Source: Eubacteriales bacterium mix99
GTDB lineage: Bacteria; Bacillota; Clostridia; Caldicoprobacterales; DTU083
Assembly (NCBI GenBank): GCA_038396605.1
Contig: CP121690.1
Span: 1,334,500-1,398,499 of the forward strand
Reading direction: 5' to 3'
Length of the DNA stretch: 64,000 bases
Shown: piece by piece, positions 27,514-36,526 of the stretch
How positions within the stretch are numbered: the first letter of the stretch is position 1
Layout of the letters: every line of letters starts with the position of its first letter
Notes under the pieces: generated by a model
What the model was told of the DNA's origin: nothing
The model's input: only the letters and a program-made list of their open reading frames with translations
Database searches by the model: none
Program-made: the position numbers and the translations under genes

Positions 27514-27533
27514 CAGGCGCTGTATTTTTTTCT
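27503..27533 (+). terminator. Intrinsic terminator overlapping the carD stop
   Basis: ACAGCG (27503-27508) pairs with CGCTGT (27518-27523), followed by ATTTTTTTCTTTTT. The stop codon (27511-27513) lies in the loop. Confidence 0.75.
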
Positions 27534-27597
27534 TTTTCCCATCCTCCCTTATAAAATTTTGGTATAATAGTTATAATAAACAATAGGAGGTGATAAA

Positions 27598-28707
27598 ATG
27601 AGGAGAGCTATGCAATTTTTACTCTCTTTGCTTGGTTTTGCCCTGGGGATTGGAGTTGCATTTCCGGTCCGTTCGGTTTTGAATCATTTTCACATTGTAC
27701 TGCTTCCCCAGTATCAGGACGCGGTTCTTTTTTCAATTTTTGGTCTTGCGCTTGCAATTATTTTATTCTTACTGTCATCCCGTATCATAGGGTATTCGAT
27801 TGCTTTTTTGAAGTGGGTTGAGAGTAAGTTTTCGGATGTACCCACACCGGACATTCTGTTTGGTGCCATTGGTCTGATCGTCGGGCTGATTATTGCGTTT
27901 TTGATTACGGAGCCCATCAACCGTTTGAAGGTTCCCTGGTTGTCCCTGGTTCTTTCCGTTGCGATCTATATTTTATTCGGATATCTGGGCATCAACATTG
28001 CCACCAAGAGGCGGGAGGAACTGAGCAGTCTGGCGCTTTTCCGGAAGGCTCCAAAGGAAAAAGGCTCCAAAGAGAAGGCTTCCGCGGGAAAGACGGTCGT
28101 TCCCAAGGTTCTGGACACCAGTGTGATTATCGACGGACGCATCTTCGACATCTGTCAGACCGGCTTTGTCGAGGGGCCGCTGGTGATACCGTCCTTTGTG
28201 TTGCAGGAGCTCCAGCATATTGCGGATTCCTCCGACGCCCTGAAGCGCAACCGGGGCCGGCGGGGCCTGGATATTCTGAATCGCATCCAGAAGGAACTGG
28301 AGATTGATGTGGAAATCTACGAAGGGGATTTCACGGATGTCGCCGAGGTGGACGCCAAGCTTTTGAAACTGGGACAGCTGCTGAAGGGCAAGGTTCTGAC
28401 CAACGACTACAATCTGAACAAGGTGGCGGAGTTCCAGGGCGTTCCCGTGCTCAACATCAATGAACTGGCCAATGCTGTAAAGCCGGTGGTGCTGCCGGGT
28501 GAGGAAATGGTGGTACAGGTCATCAAGGATGGCAAGGAGACCGGTCAGGGGATTGCGTACCTGGACGATGGAACCATGATCGTGGTGGACGGCGGCAAAA
28601 AGCATGTCGGGAAAACCATAGGCGTTTTGGTGACCAGCGTTTTACAGACGGCTGCCGGCAGAATGATCTTTGCGCGGCCGAAGGATGCCGAAAAAAATGT
28701 TTCCTGA
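27598..28707 (+). CDS. PIN/TRAM domain membrane protein (YacL-like)
   Basis: The 369-residue product has four transmembrane helices in the first ~135 residues. A PIN nuclease-like domain follows, with acidic residues in VLDTSVIIDGRIFDI and KVLTNDYNLNKVA. A C-terminal TRAM RNA-binding domain (GIAYLDDGTMIVVDGG) ends the protein. It is the B. subtilis YacL architecture, and the carD-yacL-ispD-ispF order is conserved in Firmicutes. The PIN acidic residues are kept, so RNase activity is possible but undefined. AGGAGGTGAT gives a very strong ribosome-binding site. TATAAT-like boxes occur at 27563 and 27572 without a good -35. Confidence 0.9.
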   Translation: MRRAMQFLLSLLGFALGIGVAFPVRSVLNHFHIVLLPQYQDAVLFSIFGLALAIILFLLSSRIIGYSIAFLKWVESKFSDVPTPDILFGAIGLIVGLIIAFLITEPINRLKVPWLSLVLSVAIYILFGYLGINIATKRREELSSLALFRKAPKEKGSKEKASAGKTVVPKVLDTSVIIDGRIFDICQTGFVEGPLVIPSFVLQELQHIADSSDALKRNRGRRGLDILNRIQKELEIDVEIYEGDFTDVAEVDAKLLKLGQLLKGKVLTNDYNLNKVAEFQGVPVLNINELANAVKPVVLPGEEMVVQVIKDGKETGQGIAYLDDGTMIVVDGGKKHVGKTIGVLVTSVLQTAAGRMIFARPKDAEKNVS

Positions 28708-28730
28708 TTTCAGGGAGAGGGTTCTGGTAT

Positions 28731-29438
28731 ATGAACAATTCAGGAATGCAACGGGTATATGCGGTCCTGCTGGCAGCGGGAAAGGGCCGCAGGATCGGCG
28801 GGCCGGTACCAAAGCAGTATCGGAAGCTGGGCGGCCGGCCGATTCTGGCCCATACTCTTTTATCCTTTGACGAGGCGCCGTCGGTGGAGGAGCTGATCGT
28901 GGTCACGACGGAGGAAGAATATATTCGACAGGAAATACTGAGCCGTTATCCGGTAAAAAAGGCCGTCTCTTTCGTAAAAGGCGGAGCGGTGAGGCAGGAA
29001 TCCGTCCGAAATGCAATCCGAGCCATACCGGGCGAAGGAATTGTCGTGATTCAGGACGGGGTTCGCCCGCTGACTGCGGTGGAGGTAATTGAAAAATGCA
29101 TTATGGCTGCCAGGCAGTACGGGGCGTCCGCTGCCGGAATGCCGGTCAAGGACACCATCAAGGAAACTGACGGAGATGGCTTTTCCATACATACACCGGA
29201 TCGCAGCCGGCTATGGCTGGTGCAGACGCCCCAGGCGTTCCGGCTGTCCCTGCTGCGGAAGGCGCAGGAAAAGGCGGAGAAAGATCATTATCTGGGCACG
29301 GACGACAGCTCCCTGGTGGAACGTCTCGGTCATCCGGTCCGGCTGGTGGAAGGCGGCTACACCAATATCAAGATTACCACTTCGGAGGATCTGGAGATCG
29401 CGGAGAGGTATCTTCAAAGCGGAGGGAGAACAGGATGA
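28731..29438 (+). CDS. ispD: 2-C-methyl-D-erythritol 4-phosphate cytidylyltransferase IspD
   Basis: This 235-residue enzyme is the third step of the MEP isoprenoid pathway; it joins CTP and MEP to give CDP-ME. Family motifs are LLAAGKGRRIGGPVPKQY (nucleotide binding), IVVIQDGVRPL, and LVQTPQAFRLSLL with TDDSSLVE. The ATG at 28731 follows GGAGAGGG. It overlaps ispF by 4 bp (ATGA). Confidence 0.95.
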   Translation: MNNSGMQRVYAVLLAAGKGRRIGGPVPKQYRKLGGRPILAHTLLSFDEAPSVEELIVVTTEEEYIRQEILSRYPVKKAVSFVKGGAVRQESVRNAIRAIPGEGIVVIQDGVRPLTAVEVIEKCIMAARQYGASAAGMPVKDTIKETDGDGFSIHTPDRSRLWLVQTPQAFRLSLLRKAQEKAEKDHYLGTDDSSLVERLGHPVRLVEGGYTNIKITTSEDLEIAERYLQSGGRTG

Positions 29439-29908
29439 GGGTTGGAATCGGATACGATGTGCATCGCTTTGCGGAAGGCAGGCCGCTGATCCTGGGCGGG
29501 GTGAACATCCCCTGGGAAAGGGGCCTGCTGGGCCATTCGGATGCGGATGCCCTGGTTCATGCCATAATGGATGCCATGCTGGGCGCCGCTGCGCTGGGGG
29601 ACATCGGGCAGCATTTTCCGGACAGTCAGGAAGCTTATCGCGATATCTCCAGTTTGCTGCTGCTGAAGCGGGTTTCCGGACTGCTCCGGGAAAAAGGATT
29701 CGGGATTGTGAATCTGGATGCCGTGATCATCGCGCAGAGGCCGAGAATGGCACCCTATCTTCCAAAGATGAAGGAAAACATTTCTTCTGTGTTGCATGTC
29801 GATCCGGCGTGTATCAATATAAAAGCCACAACAACGGAATGGCTGGGATTTTCGGGCCGGCAGGAGGGAATTGCCGCTCAGGCAGTTGCATTGATCGATG
29901 GAATGTGA
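29435..29908 (+). CDS. ispF: 2-C-methyl-D-erythritol 2,4-cyclodiphosphate synthase IspF
   Basis: This 157-residue enzyme follows IspD and IspE in the MEP pathway and cyclises CDP-ME 2-phosphate to MEcPP. The zinc-binding signature GYDVHRF (Asp8, His10) and LGHSDADALVHAIMDAMLGA are present, as is the C-terminal KATTTEWLGFSGRQEGIAA. Length is typical. The start overlaps the ispD stop (ATGA), indicating translational coupling. Confidence 0.96.
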   Translation: MRVGIGYDVHRFAEGRPLILGGVNIPWERGLLGHSDADALVHAIMDAMLGAAALGDIGQHFPDSQEAYRDISSLLLLKRVSGLLREKGFGIVNLDAVIIAQRPRMAPYLPKMKENISSVLHVDPACINIKATTTEWLGFSGRQEGIAAQAVALIDGM

Positions 29909-30009
29909 TATGGTAGATTTGGAAATAGAAAGCCACTTTTTGGGAGAATGTTTGAGGAAAATGAAGGAACGACAAGGAAATACCGGAAAATAGCAGGAGG
30001 ATGCCAATC

Positions 30010-30906
30010 ATGAAAAGAACAGCTGTTTTGTTGTTGATCGTCTTTTCCTTTTTCTGTCTGCCTGTATCAACCACGGCTCTGGCAGATGCGGTGGGGGACG
30101 AAGGAAAGACGGTTGTCAGCCTCGGTGCAAACCTTTCCGCCGATCAGAAGGAACAGATCCTGAAACTGTTCGGGGTAAAGCGGGAGGAAGCAGAGATCAT
30201 CGAAGTGACCAATCAGGAGGAGCGGTCGTATCTCGAAGGAATGGTGTCGGATAAAAAAATAGGAAACAGGGCCATTTCCTCTGCATATGTTGAAGTACTG
30301 GGGGAAGGCAGGGGGATCCTGGTGGAGACGCACAACATTAACTGGGTGACCAGGGAAATGTATGCCAATGCCATGGCCACAGCCGGGGTGGAAAATGCCC
30401 ATGTCATAGCGGCAGCCCCTTTTTCGGTGTCCGGTACCGCGGCACTGACGGGGGTTATGAAGGCTTTTGAAAAGGCCACGGGGGAAAAGCTGTCAGAGGA
30501 AGGAAAAAAGGCAGCCAATGAAGAACTGGTGACCACCGGCGAGCTGGGGGAAGATATCGGGAAGGACAAGGCAGCGTCGCTGGTAAAGGGAGTCAAGGAA
30601 CGGGTTGTCCGGGAGAAAGTGAAGGATCCGGAGAAGATCCGGGATATTATCATTGACGTCGCCGGGGATCTGAACATCAACATCACGCAGCAGAATATGG
30701 ACCAGCTGGCGGATTTGATGGAGAAGATCAGCCATTTGGATCTGAATGTGGACCAAATCTCCGGGCAGCTTCAGAATATCTCCAGGGGCCTGGATAAGGT
30801 AGGACAGACCATTAACGAAAACAAGGGAATTTTCCAGCAGATCCTGGATGCCATCAAGGGTTTCTTTGCATGGCTTGCCCGGGTTTTCAAGGGAAAAACG
30901 GCTTGA
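30010..30906 (+). CDS. Exported DUF1002 domain protein
   Basis: The 298-residue product has a clear Sec signal peptide (AVLLLIVFSFFCLPVSTTALA) and a DUF1002-type body: VVSLGANLSADQKEQIL, EVTNQEERSYLEGM and YANAMATAGVENAHVIAAAP. A long helical C-terminus (about 215-290) has heptad-like spacing and ends in an amphipathic Trp-containing helix, GFFAWLARVFKG. The function of the family is not established. ATG 30010 has AGGAGG at 29995-30000; an in-frame ATG at 30001 directly abuts that site and is unlikely to be used. It stands alone between ispF and a promoter for cysE. Confidence 0.8.
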   Translation: MKRTAVLLLIVFSFFCLPVSTTALADAVGDEGKTVVSLGANLSADQKEQILKLFGVKREEAEIIEVTNQEERSYLEGMVSDKKIGNRAISSAYVEVLGEGRGILVETHNINWVTREMYANAMATAGVENAHVIAAAPFSVSGTAALTGVMKAFEKATGEKLSEEGKKAANEELVTTGELGEDIGKDKAASLVKGVKERVVREKVKDPEKIRDIIIDVAGDLNINITQQNMDQLADLMEKISHLDLNVDQISGQLQNISRGLDKVGQTINENKGIFQQILDAIKGFFAWLARVFKGKTA

Positions 30907-30951
30907 TTCCCGTGCATTCCCCGGAGTGCCGCCCGTCCGGTGTGTGCGTCA

Positions 30952-31049
30952 TTGACAGGTGAGGCACTTCCATACTATAATATTTGTGCGAATCTGGGTG
31001 GAAATCATAAAAGCCTCCGTCTTTGACTTTTCAGAGGGGAGGCTTTTTT
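30952..31049 (+). promoter_or_regulatory. cysE promoter followed by a leader terminator hairpin
   Basis: TTGACA (30952-30957), 18 bp, TATAAT (30976-30981). About 25 nt into the transcript AAAAGCCTCC (31009-31018) pairs with GGAGGCTTTT (31038-31047), followed by T. This intrinsic terminator lies between the promoter and the gene, so transcription attenuation is possible. Confidence 0.65.
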
Positions 31050-31071
31050 GCACCAAAATAGGGGGATCATT

Positions 31072-31734
31072 ATGTTCGAACTGATAAAGGGAGATATCCG
31101 GGCTGTAAGGGACAGGGATCCGGCAGCGCGGAGCACGCTGGAGGTTATTCTCTGCTATCCCGGACTCCACGCTGTCTTTTGGCACCGGATTGCCCACTGG
31201 CTGTACCGCCATAAATGCAAGCTCCTGGCACGCATTCTGTCGAATCTCAATCGATTTGCCACCGGCATTGAGATTCATCCTGCAGCAAAGATCGGCAAGG
31301 GCCTGTTCATTGACCATGGTATGGGTGTGGTTATCGGGGAGACAACGGAAATCGGTGACAATGTAACGATTTATCAGGGCGCCACCCTGGGCGGGACCGG
31401 CAAGGAAACCGGGAAGAGGCATCCCACCATCGGCAACAATGTGGTCATCAGCACCGGCGCCAAGGTGCTGGGCCCCTTCCGCGTGGGAGACAATTCCAAA
31501 ATCGGGGCGGGTGCGGTGGTGCTGCGCGAGGTGCCGCCCAACTGCACCGTGGTCGGCATACCGGGCAGGGTGGTGAAAAAGGACAACAAGAGGGTGTATG
31601 GCGAAGAGCAAAGTCCCGATCTGGATCAGGTGGATCTTCCCGATCCAGTGAATGAAGCATTGATGAGACTGACGATCCGTCTGCTGGATCTGGAGAAAAA
31701 AGTGGAAGAATTGGAGGCAAAGCATAAGACATGA
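31072..31734 (+). CDS. cysE: Serine O-acetyltransferase CysE
   Basis: The 220-residue enzyme makes O-acetylserine for cysteine synthesis. The short N-terminal helical part ([20 protein letters not shown]) leads to a left-handed beta-helix of hexapeptide repeats ([31 protein letters not shown]). His residues in HRIAHWLY and FIDHGMG fit the catalytic pair. It lacks the long N-terminal domain of the E. coli enzyme, as is usual in Firmicutes. Start ATG 31072 follows GGGGGA. It overlaps cysS by 4 bp (ATGA), linking cysteine synthesis and its tRNA charging. Confidence 0.93.
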   Translation: MFELIKGDIRAVRDRDPAARSTLEVILCYPGLHAVFWHRIAHWLYRHKCKLLARILSNLNRFATGIEIHPAAKIGKGLFIDHGMGVVIGETTEIGDNVTIYQGATLGGTGKETGKRHPTIGNNVVISTGAKVLGPFRVGDNSKIGAGAVVLREVPPNCTVVGIPGRVVKKDNKRVYGEEQSPDLDQVDLPDPVNEALMRLTIRLLDLEKKVEELEAKHKT

Positions 31735-33146
31735 AGTTATACAATACGATGACCAGGACAAAGGAAGAGTTCATCCCTCTCCATCCGGGGGAACTGCGCA
31801 TGTATTCCTGCGGGCCAACCGTCTATAATTATATTCATATCGGCAATGCACGCCCGTTTATCGTGTTTGACGTCTTTCGGAGATATATGGAATACAAGGG
31901 ATATCGGGTGACATTTGTCCAGAATTTTACCGATATCGACGACAAGATGATCCGGAGGGCAAAGGAGGAAGGCACCACGGTCCGGGAACTGGGCGAGCAT
32001 TACATTGCGGAGTATTTCAAGGATGCGGACCGGCTTGGGATCCGCCGGGCGGACCATTATCCGAGAGCCACGGAGCATATTGATGATATTATAGCGTTTA
32101 TTCGTGTCCTGGTGGATAAGGGACTGGCGTATCCGGCAGGTGAGGACGTTTATTACGATACGGCTGCGTTCCCCTCCTATGGGAAACTGTCCGGACAAAG
32201 CCTGGAGGACCTGGAAGCAGGCGCCCGGGTGGATATCAACGAAGGAAAGAAAAGTCCCATGGATTTTGCATTATGGAAAGGCCAAAAGCCGGGAGAGCCG
32301 TTCTGGGACAGTCCCTGGGGCCCCGGGAGACCGGGCTGGCACATCGAATGCTCTACCATGGCCACCAAATACCTGGGAGAGACCATAGATGTCCATTCCG
32401 GCGGTCAGGATCTGATTTTCCCTCACCATGAGAATGAAATCGCCCAAAGCGAGGGAGCCACCGGAAAACCGTTTGCGCGTTACTGGCTTCATAATGGATA
32501 TATCAATATTGACCATCAGAAGATGTCCAAATCGGCGGGCAACTTCTTTACGGTACGGGAAATCTGTGAAAAATTCGATCCGGAAGTGGTGCGGCTGTTC
32601 ATGCTGTCCTCCCATTACCGGAATCCGATCAATTTCAGCAGGGAATTGCTGGAGCAGACCCGCAGCGCACTGGAACGGCTGTACAATGCTGATGCCAATC
32701 TGGGGTATCTGATCCGGAGCGCTCCGGAGGAACCTGTGTCTCCGGAAGACCAGAAGTTCCAGGATCAATTGCCGGAGTACACGACGGATTTTGAAAACGC
32801 CATGGAGGACGATATCAATACGGCAGGTGCAATCGGCGTCATCTTTGATCTGATACGTGAGATCAATACCTATGCCGGGCCGGACAGGTCAAAGGCGGTG
32901 CTTTGCGCCGCGCGGGAAGAACTGATGCGCCTGACGGATATTCTGGGGCTGATGACGAAGAAGAAGGGAAAGCTGGATGAGGAAGTCGAGGATTTGATTC
33001 GACAGCGGCAGAAAGCCCGGGAGGATAAGAACTGGGCTCTGGCAGACCGGATCCGGGATGACCTGAAAGAGCAGGGCATTGTTCTGGAGGATACTCCACA
33101 GGGCGTTCGGTGGAAACGTCAGGAATCTCCTTCGGTTAATTCATAA
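31731..33146 (+). CDS. cysS: Cysteinyl-tRNA synthetase
   Basis: This 471-residue class I synthetase has the zinc ligand and HIGH-type motif in [18 protein letters not shown]. Further zinc ligands appear in HIECSTMA and [10 protein letters not shown], and KMSKS is near residue 268. The C-terminal DALR-type helical bundle includes ARNDKNW-like [15 protein letters not shown]. Length matches the family. The start overlaps the cysE stop. Confidence 0.97.
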   Translation: MKLYNTMTRTKEEFIPLHPGELRMYSCGPTVYNYIHIGNARPFIVFDVFRRYMEYKGYRVTFVQNFTDIDDKMIRRAKEEGTTVRELGEHYIAEYFKDADRLGIRRADHYPRATEHIDDIIAFIRVLVDKGLAYPAGEDVYYDTAAFPSYGKLSGQSLEDLEAGARVDINEGKKSPMDFALWKGQKPGEPFWDSPWGPGRPGWHIECSTMATKYLGETIDVHSGGQDLIFPHHENEIAQSEGATGKPFARYWLHNGYINIDHQKMSKSAGNFFTVREICEKFDPEVVRLFMLSSHYRNPINFSRELLEQTRSALERLYNADANLGYLIRSAPEEPVSPEDQKFQDQLPEYTTDFENAMEDDINTAGAIGVIFDLIREINTYAGPDRSKAVLCAAREELMRLTDILGLMTKKKGKLDEEVEDLIRQRQKAREDKNWALADRIRDDLKEQGIVLEDTPQGVRWKRQESPSVNS

Positions 33147-33172
33147 ATTATTCATAATTTCTTTAAACTTTT

Positions 33173-33202
33173 TTGATATAATCTGATACGGGATGATATA
33201 AT
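33173..33202 (+). promoter_or_regulatory. Promoter for the GldF/GldG-type ABC operon
   Basis: TTGATA (33173-33178), 18 bp, TATAAT (33197-33202). Confidence 0.6.
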
Positions 33203-33253
33203 GAAAACTGCATTATGCAATGAGCCAGAATTTTTTAATTGGGGGGGAATACT

Positions 33254-34216
33254 TTGATCCAAGTTGAAAATCTGACCAAGCGTTTTGGTCAGCATGTTGC
33301 CGTGGATTCCATTGATTTTACGGTGGATTCCGGCGAAATACTGGGATTTCTTGGCCCGAACGGTGCGGGCAAGTCAACGACCATGAACATTCTCACCGGC
33401 TATATTTCTGCCACGGAAGGCACTGCCCTAATCGACGGCATCGATATTCTGGAGCAGCCGGAGGAGGCAAAGAAAAAGATCGGCTATCTGCCTGAATTTC
33501 CTCCGTTGTACGGAGAAATGACGGTGACGGAGTATCTGAATTTTGTCAGTGAGATCAAGGGGGTAAAGACATCGGATAAAAAGGCGGGGCTGGATCGAAT
33601 CATGGACCTGGTCCGGATCGGCGATGTGAAGGGAAGACTCATCCGGAACCTGTCCAAAGGGTATCGGCAGCGTGTCGGCCTGGCCCAGGCACTGGTGGGG
33701 AATCCGGACGTTCTGATATTGGACGAGCCCACTGTCGGACTGGATCCCAAGCAGATTGTTGAAATCCGGAATCTGATCAAAAAACTTGGGAAAAGCCATA
33801 CCATTATTCTCAGTTCGCATATTCTGCCGGAAGTCAGTGAAGTGTGTGAGCGGGTGGCCATTATTGATCGGGGCAGGATTGTAGCCAGTGATACGCCGGC
33901 GAACCTGTCGAAGGGTCTTGGCGATACCAGCCGGATTACGCTCCGGATTGCGGCTTCGGAAAAGCAGGCCCTCAAAGTGGTCGGGGAGCTGCAGGGGATT
34001 AGGTCTGTGGAGTCCCAGGGTTCCCGGGAGCCGGACACTGTGGATATCATTGTACAGGCAGAAAATAATGTGGATATCCGGAGACCTTTGTTTCATGCAT
34101 TCAGCAGGGCATCCTACCCTATCCTGATGATGAGAGCCGTGGGCATGACTCTGGAAGATATCTTCATGCGGGTAACCACGCAGGATGATACGGTTTCCGA
34201 CAAGGGGGTGCAGTAA
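33254..34216 (+). CDS. ABC transporter ATP-binding protein (GldA-like)
   Basis: The ~320-residue ABC ATPase has Walker A GPNGAGKST, Q-loop YLPEFPPLY, signature LSKGYRQRVGLAQAL (LSKGY rather than LSGGQ), and Walker B VLILDEPTVGLDP. The C-terminal extension (about 220-320) is typical of DrrA/GldA-type exporters. TTG 33254 is preferred because GGGGGGGAA lies just upstream. It begins a four-gene operon with a permease, a GldG-like protein and a DUF4340 protein with gaps or overlaps of at most 12 bp. Confidence 0.92.
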   Translation: MIQVENLTKRFGQHVAVDSIDFTVDSGEILGFLGPNGAGKSTTMNILTGYISATEGTALIDGIDILEQPEEAKKKIGYLPEFPPLYGEMTVTEYLNFVSEIKGVKTSDKKAGLDRIMDLVRIGDVKGRLIRNLSKGYRQRVGLAQALVGNPDVLILDEPTVGLDPKQIVEIRNLIKKLGKSHTIILSSHILPEVSEVCERVAIIDRGRIVASDTPANLSKGLGDTSRITLRIAASEKQALKVVGELQGIRSVESQGSREPDTVDIIVQAENNVDIRRPLFHAFSRASYPILMMRAVGMTLEDIFMRVTTQDDTVSDKGVQ

Positions 34217-35080
34217 ATGCTGGCAATTATTAAAAAAGAATTTCTAACCTACTTTAAATCCATGACGGGCTATATCTTTATGGCGTGCCTGTTGTTTTTT
34301 GTTGGCCTGTTCTTCGTCCTGAACAATTTGCTGGGTATGAGCCCCCAATATAACGGAGTGCTTTCCAATATCACGTTTGTATTCATGCTGATTGTCCCGA
34401 TCCTGACCATGCGCCTGCTGGCAGAGGAAGCCCGGCAGAAAACGGATCAGCTGCTGCTGACCAGTCCCATCAGCCTTTCCAGAATTGTTCTCGGCAAATT
34501 TCTGGGAGCGGTAAGCGTATTGTTTCTGACACTGGTCATTACACTGATTTATCCGGTCATCCTGAGTACCATGGGTTCCGTGAACTGGCCCGAAGTGATT
34601 GGCGGGTATGTCGGATTTTTCCTGTTTGGCTGCTCCCTGATCGCAGTGGGCTTGTTCGTATCCTCTATTACGGACAATCAGGTCATTGCCGCTGTTGTCA
34701 CCTTTACTGTACTTCTTCTTATCTGGTTTATTGATACGATTGCCCAGGGGCTGCCCACAGATCGTACTTCCGGCATTATTTTTACGTGTATCCTGATTGC
34801 AGCGGTAGCTGTTATTTTCTATATGGCGGCAAAGAATTGGATTGTCAGCGGCGGGATTGTGGCGGCCGGACTGATTGGCGTGTTTGTTGGCTATCGAATG
34901 AAGCCGGCTGCTTTTGACGGACTCATTGCAAAGGTGCTGAACTGGTTCTCACTGCTCAGTCGGTATGACGACTTTTCCATGGGTGTTCTGAACCTCAGCC
35001 CGATTATATACTATATCTCCTTTTCCGGCATTTTTCTTTTCCTTACGGTGCGGATGCTGGAAAAGAAGAGATGGAGCTAA
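34217..35080 (+). CDS. ABC-2 type permease (GldF-like)
   Basis: The 287-residue product has six or more transmembrane helices and starts immediately after the ATPase stop. MLAIIKKEFLTYFKSMTGYI is the usual ABC-2 start, and LRLLAEEARQKTDQLLLTSP-like sequence (MRLLAEEARQKTDQLLLTSP) is the family motif of GldF/NosY permeases. It forms the membrane channel for the adjoining ATPase. In Bacteroidetes the related GldFG-GldA proteins were tied to gliding; in Clostridia the cargo is unknown. Confidence 0.9.
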   Translation: MLAIIKKEFLTYFKSMTGYIFMACLLFFVGLFFVLNNLLGMSPQYNGVLSNITFVFMLIVPILTMRLLAEEARQKTDQLLLTSPISLSRIVLGKFLGAVSVLFLTLVITLIYPVILSTMGSVNWPEVIGGYVGFFLFGCSLIAVGLFVSSITDNQVIAAVVTFTVLLLIWFIDTIAQGLPTDRTSGIIFTCILIAAVAVIFYMAAKNWIVSGGIVAAGLIGVFVGYRMKPAAFDGLIAKVLNWFSLLSRYDDFSMGVLNLSPIIYYISFSGIFLFLTVRMLEKKRWS

Positions 35081-35092
35081 GGGGGAGCAGGG

Positions 35093-36526
35093 ATGAAAAA
35101 AGGAAACATCTTACAGTCTTTCAAAAGCAAAAAATTTAAATACGGCGGCTATGCCACGCTGATAACGGTGATTGTCATCGCGGCGGTGATTGTCGTTAAC
35201 CTGGTTGCAGACAGGATTCCGCTGCGTGTTGATTTGACGCAGAACCAGCTGTACACCCTGTCGGAGCAGACCGAAGACATGCTGAAGGATTTGAAGGACG
35301 ATGTCACCATTTATTATGTTGGGGAACAGAGCTCAGTCAGTCCCGTGGTAAAGGAAATTGTGCAAAGGTATGAAAGAAAGTCAAAACATATTCATACCGG
35401 TACTATTGACCCTGTCCGGGATCCTCTGACTGCGAAAAAGTATACAAAGGAAGGGGAGTCACTCGCATCGGGTAGCCTTGTTGTGGAGAAAGGCAAAGTG
35501 TACCGCGTCATCGATCAGTATGATATGATCAATTACACGCAGAGCCAATCCGGCGGGTCGCAGCCCGAATCCCTGGCAGTAGAGCAGAGGCTGACTTCTG
35601 CGATCCTGTTTGTCGGCGGTTCGGAAATGCCGGTTGCCTATGTGCTGGAAGGACATAGTGAGACTCCTCTGGATTCCAACGCCAAAAAGCAAATGGAGCT
35701 GGAAAACTTTGATGTGAAGGAACTGAACTTATTGGGACAGGAGGGGGTTCCGGACGATGCGAATCTTCTCATTGTCAATTCTCCGCAGAAGGATCTTTCA
35801 AAAGAGGAAGCGGAAGCACTGAAGGCGTATCTGGAGGATCAGGGAAGGGCCTTGTTTATGATGGATGTTTTGCTGGATGATCAGCCCAATTTCCAGGCAG
35901 TGTTTCAGAATTATGGTATTGAGCTGTCCAATACTCTGGTATTGGAAGGGGAGCAGGGAAAATACGCCGGCGGCAACCCTTTGTATCTGGTACCGGATTT
36001 TGCGGATCATGACATTGTGAATCCCATCAAGACCAGCAAGATGCCGCTGCTGATTCCGGGAGGGCAGGCCATCCGTATCCTGGACGACAAGCGGAATACC
36101 CTGACGGTTCAGCCGCTTCTGACCACTTCGGACAAGTCGTTCGGCAGAAAGGCGGACAGCAGGGAATCTTCCGTGGAACGGCAGGCAGGTGATGTGCCGG
36201 GTCCGTTTGATCTGGCCGTGGCTGTTGAGGATCAGGTCTATAACCTGGCAGCCAATGAGACCTACACCACGAGAATGGTGGTGATCGGCAACTCCGGTTT
36301 TCTGGGAACCGGCTTTGAAGGAGGTTCCAACCTGTTCATGAACAGCCTGAACTGGATCTTTGAACGGGAGGATTCCATTACCATACGGCCCAAGAGCCTG
36401 ACGGTCCAGCCCCTGAACATTACGGAAATGCAGGTCCGGATCTATGGAGCCCTTGCGCTGGTTGTAATTCCGGCCATTGTATTGATTGCAGGATTGGTGG
36501 TATGGCTGAGGAGGAGACATCTATGA
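35093..36526 (+). CDS. GldG-type ABC auxiliary membrane protein
   Basis: The 477-residue product has a basic N-terminus and a first transmembrane helix at about 19-40. A long extracytoplasmic region follows, beginning with the family motif RIPLRVDLTQNQLYTLSEQT, and a C-terminal helix (about 448-470) ends in WLRRRHL. The body carries the GldG/IFT52-like ABC-type uncharacterised domain (VAYVLEGHSETPLD, LLIVNSPQKDLSKEEAEAL). It overlaps the next gene by ATGA. Its role is probably to receive or shape the cargo at the outer face. Confidence 0.85.
   Translation: MKKGNILQSFKSKKFKYGGYATLITVIVIAAVIVVNLVADRIPLRVDLTQNQLYTLSEQTEDMLKDLKDDVTIYYVGEQSSVSPVVKEIVQRYERKSKHIHTGTIDPVRDPLTAKKYTKEGESLASGSLVVEKGKVYRVIDQYDMINYTQSQSGGSQPESLAVEQRLTSAILFVGGSEMPVAYVLEGHSETPLDSNAKKQMELENFDVKELNLLGQEGVPDDANLLIVNSPQKDLSKEEAEALKAYLEDQGRALFMMDVLLDDQPNFQAVFQNYGIELSNTLVLEGEQGKYAGGNPLYLVPDFADHDIVNPIKTSKMPLLIPGGQAIRILDDKRNTLTVQPLLTTSDKSFGRKADSRESSVERQAGDVPGPFDLAVAVEDQVYNLAANETYTTRMVVIGNSGFLGTGFEGGSNLFMNSLNWIFEREDSITIRPKSLTVQPLNITEMQVRIYGALALVVIPAIVLIAGLVVWLRRRHL

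Noticed and set aside
30985..31050. T-box riboswitch for cysE-cysS (GGGTGG followed by a terminator)
   Set aside because: GGGTGGAAATCAT only partly resembles the T-box core. A TTGACA/TATAAT promoter lies just 30 bp upstream, leaving no room for stem I with a specifier codon.
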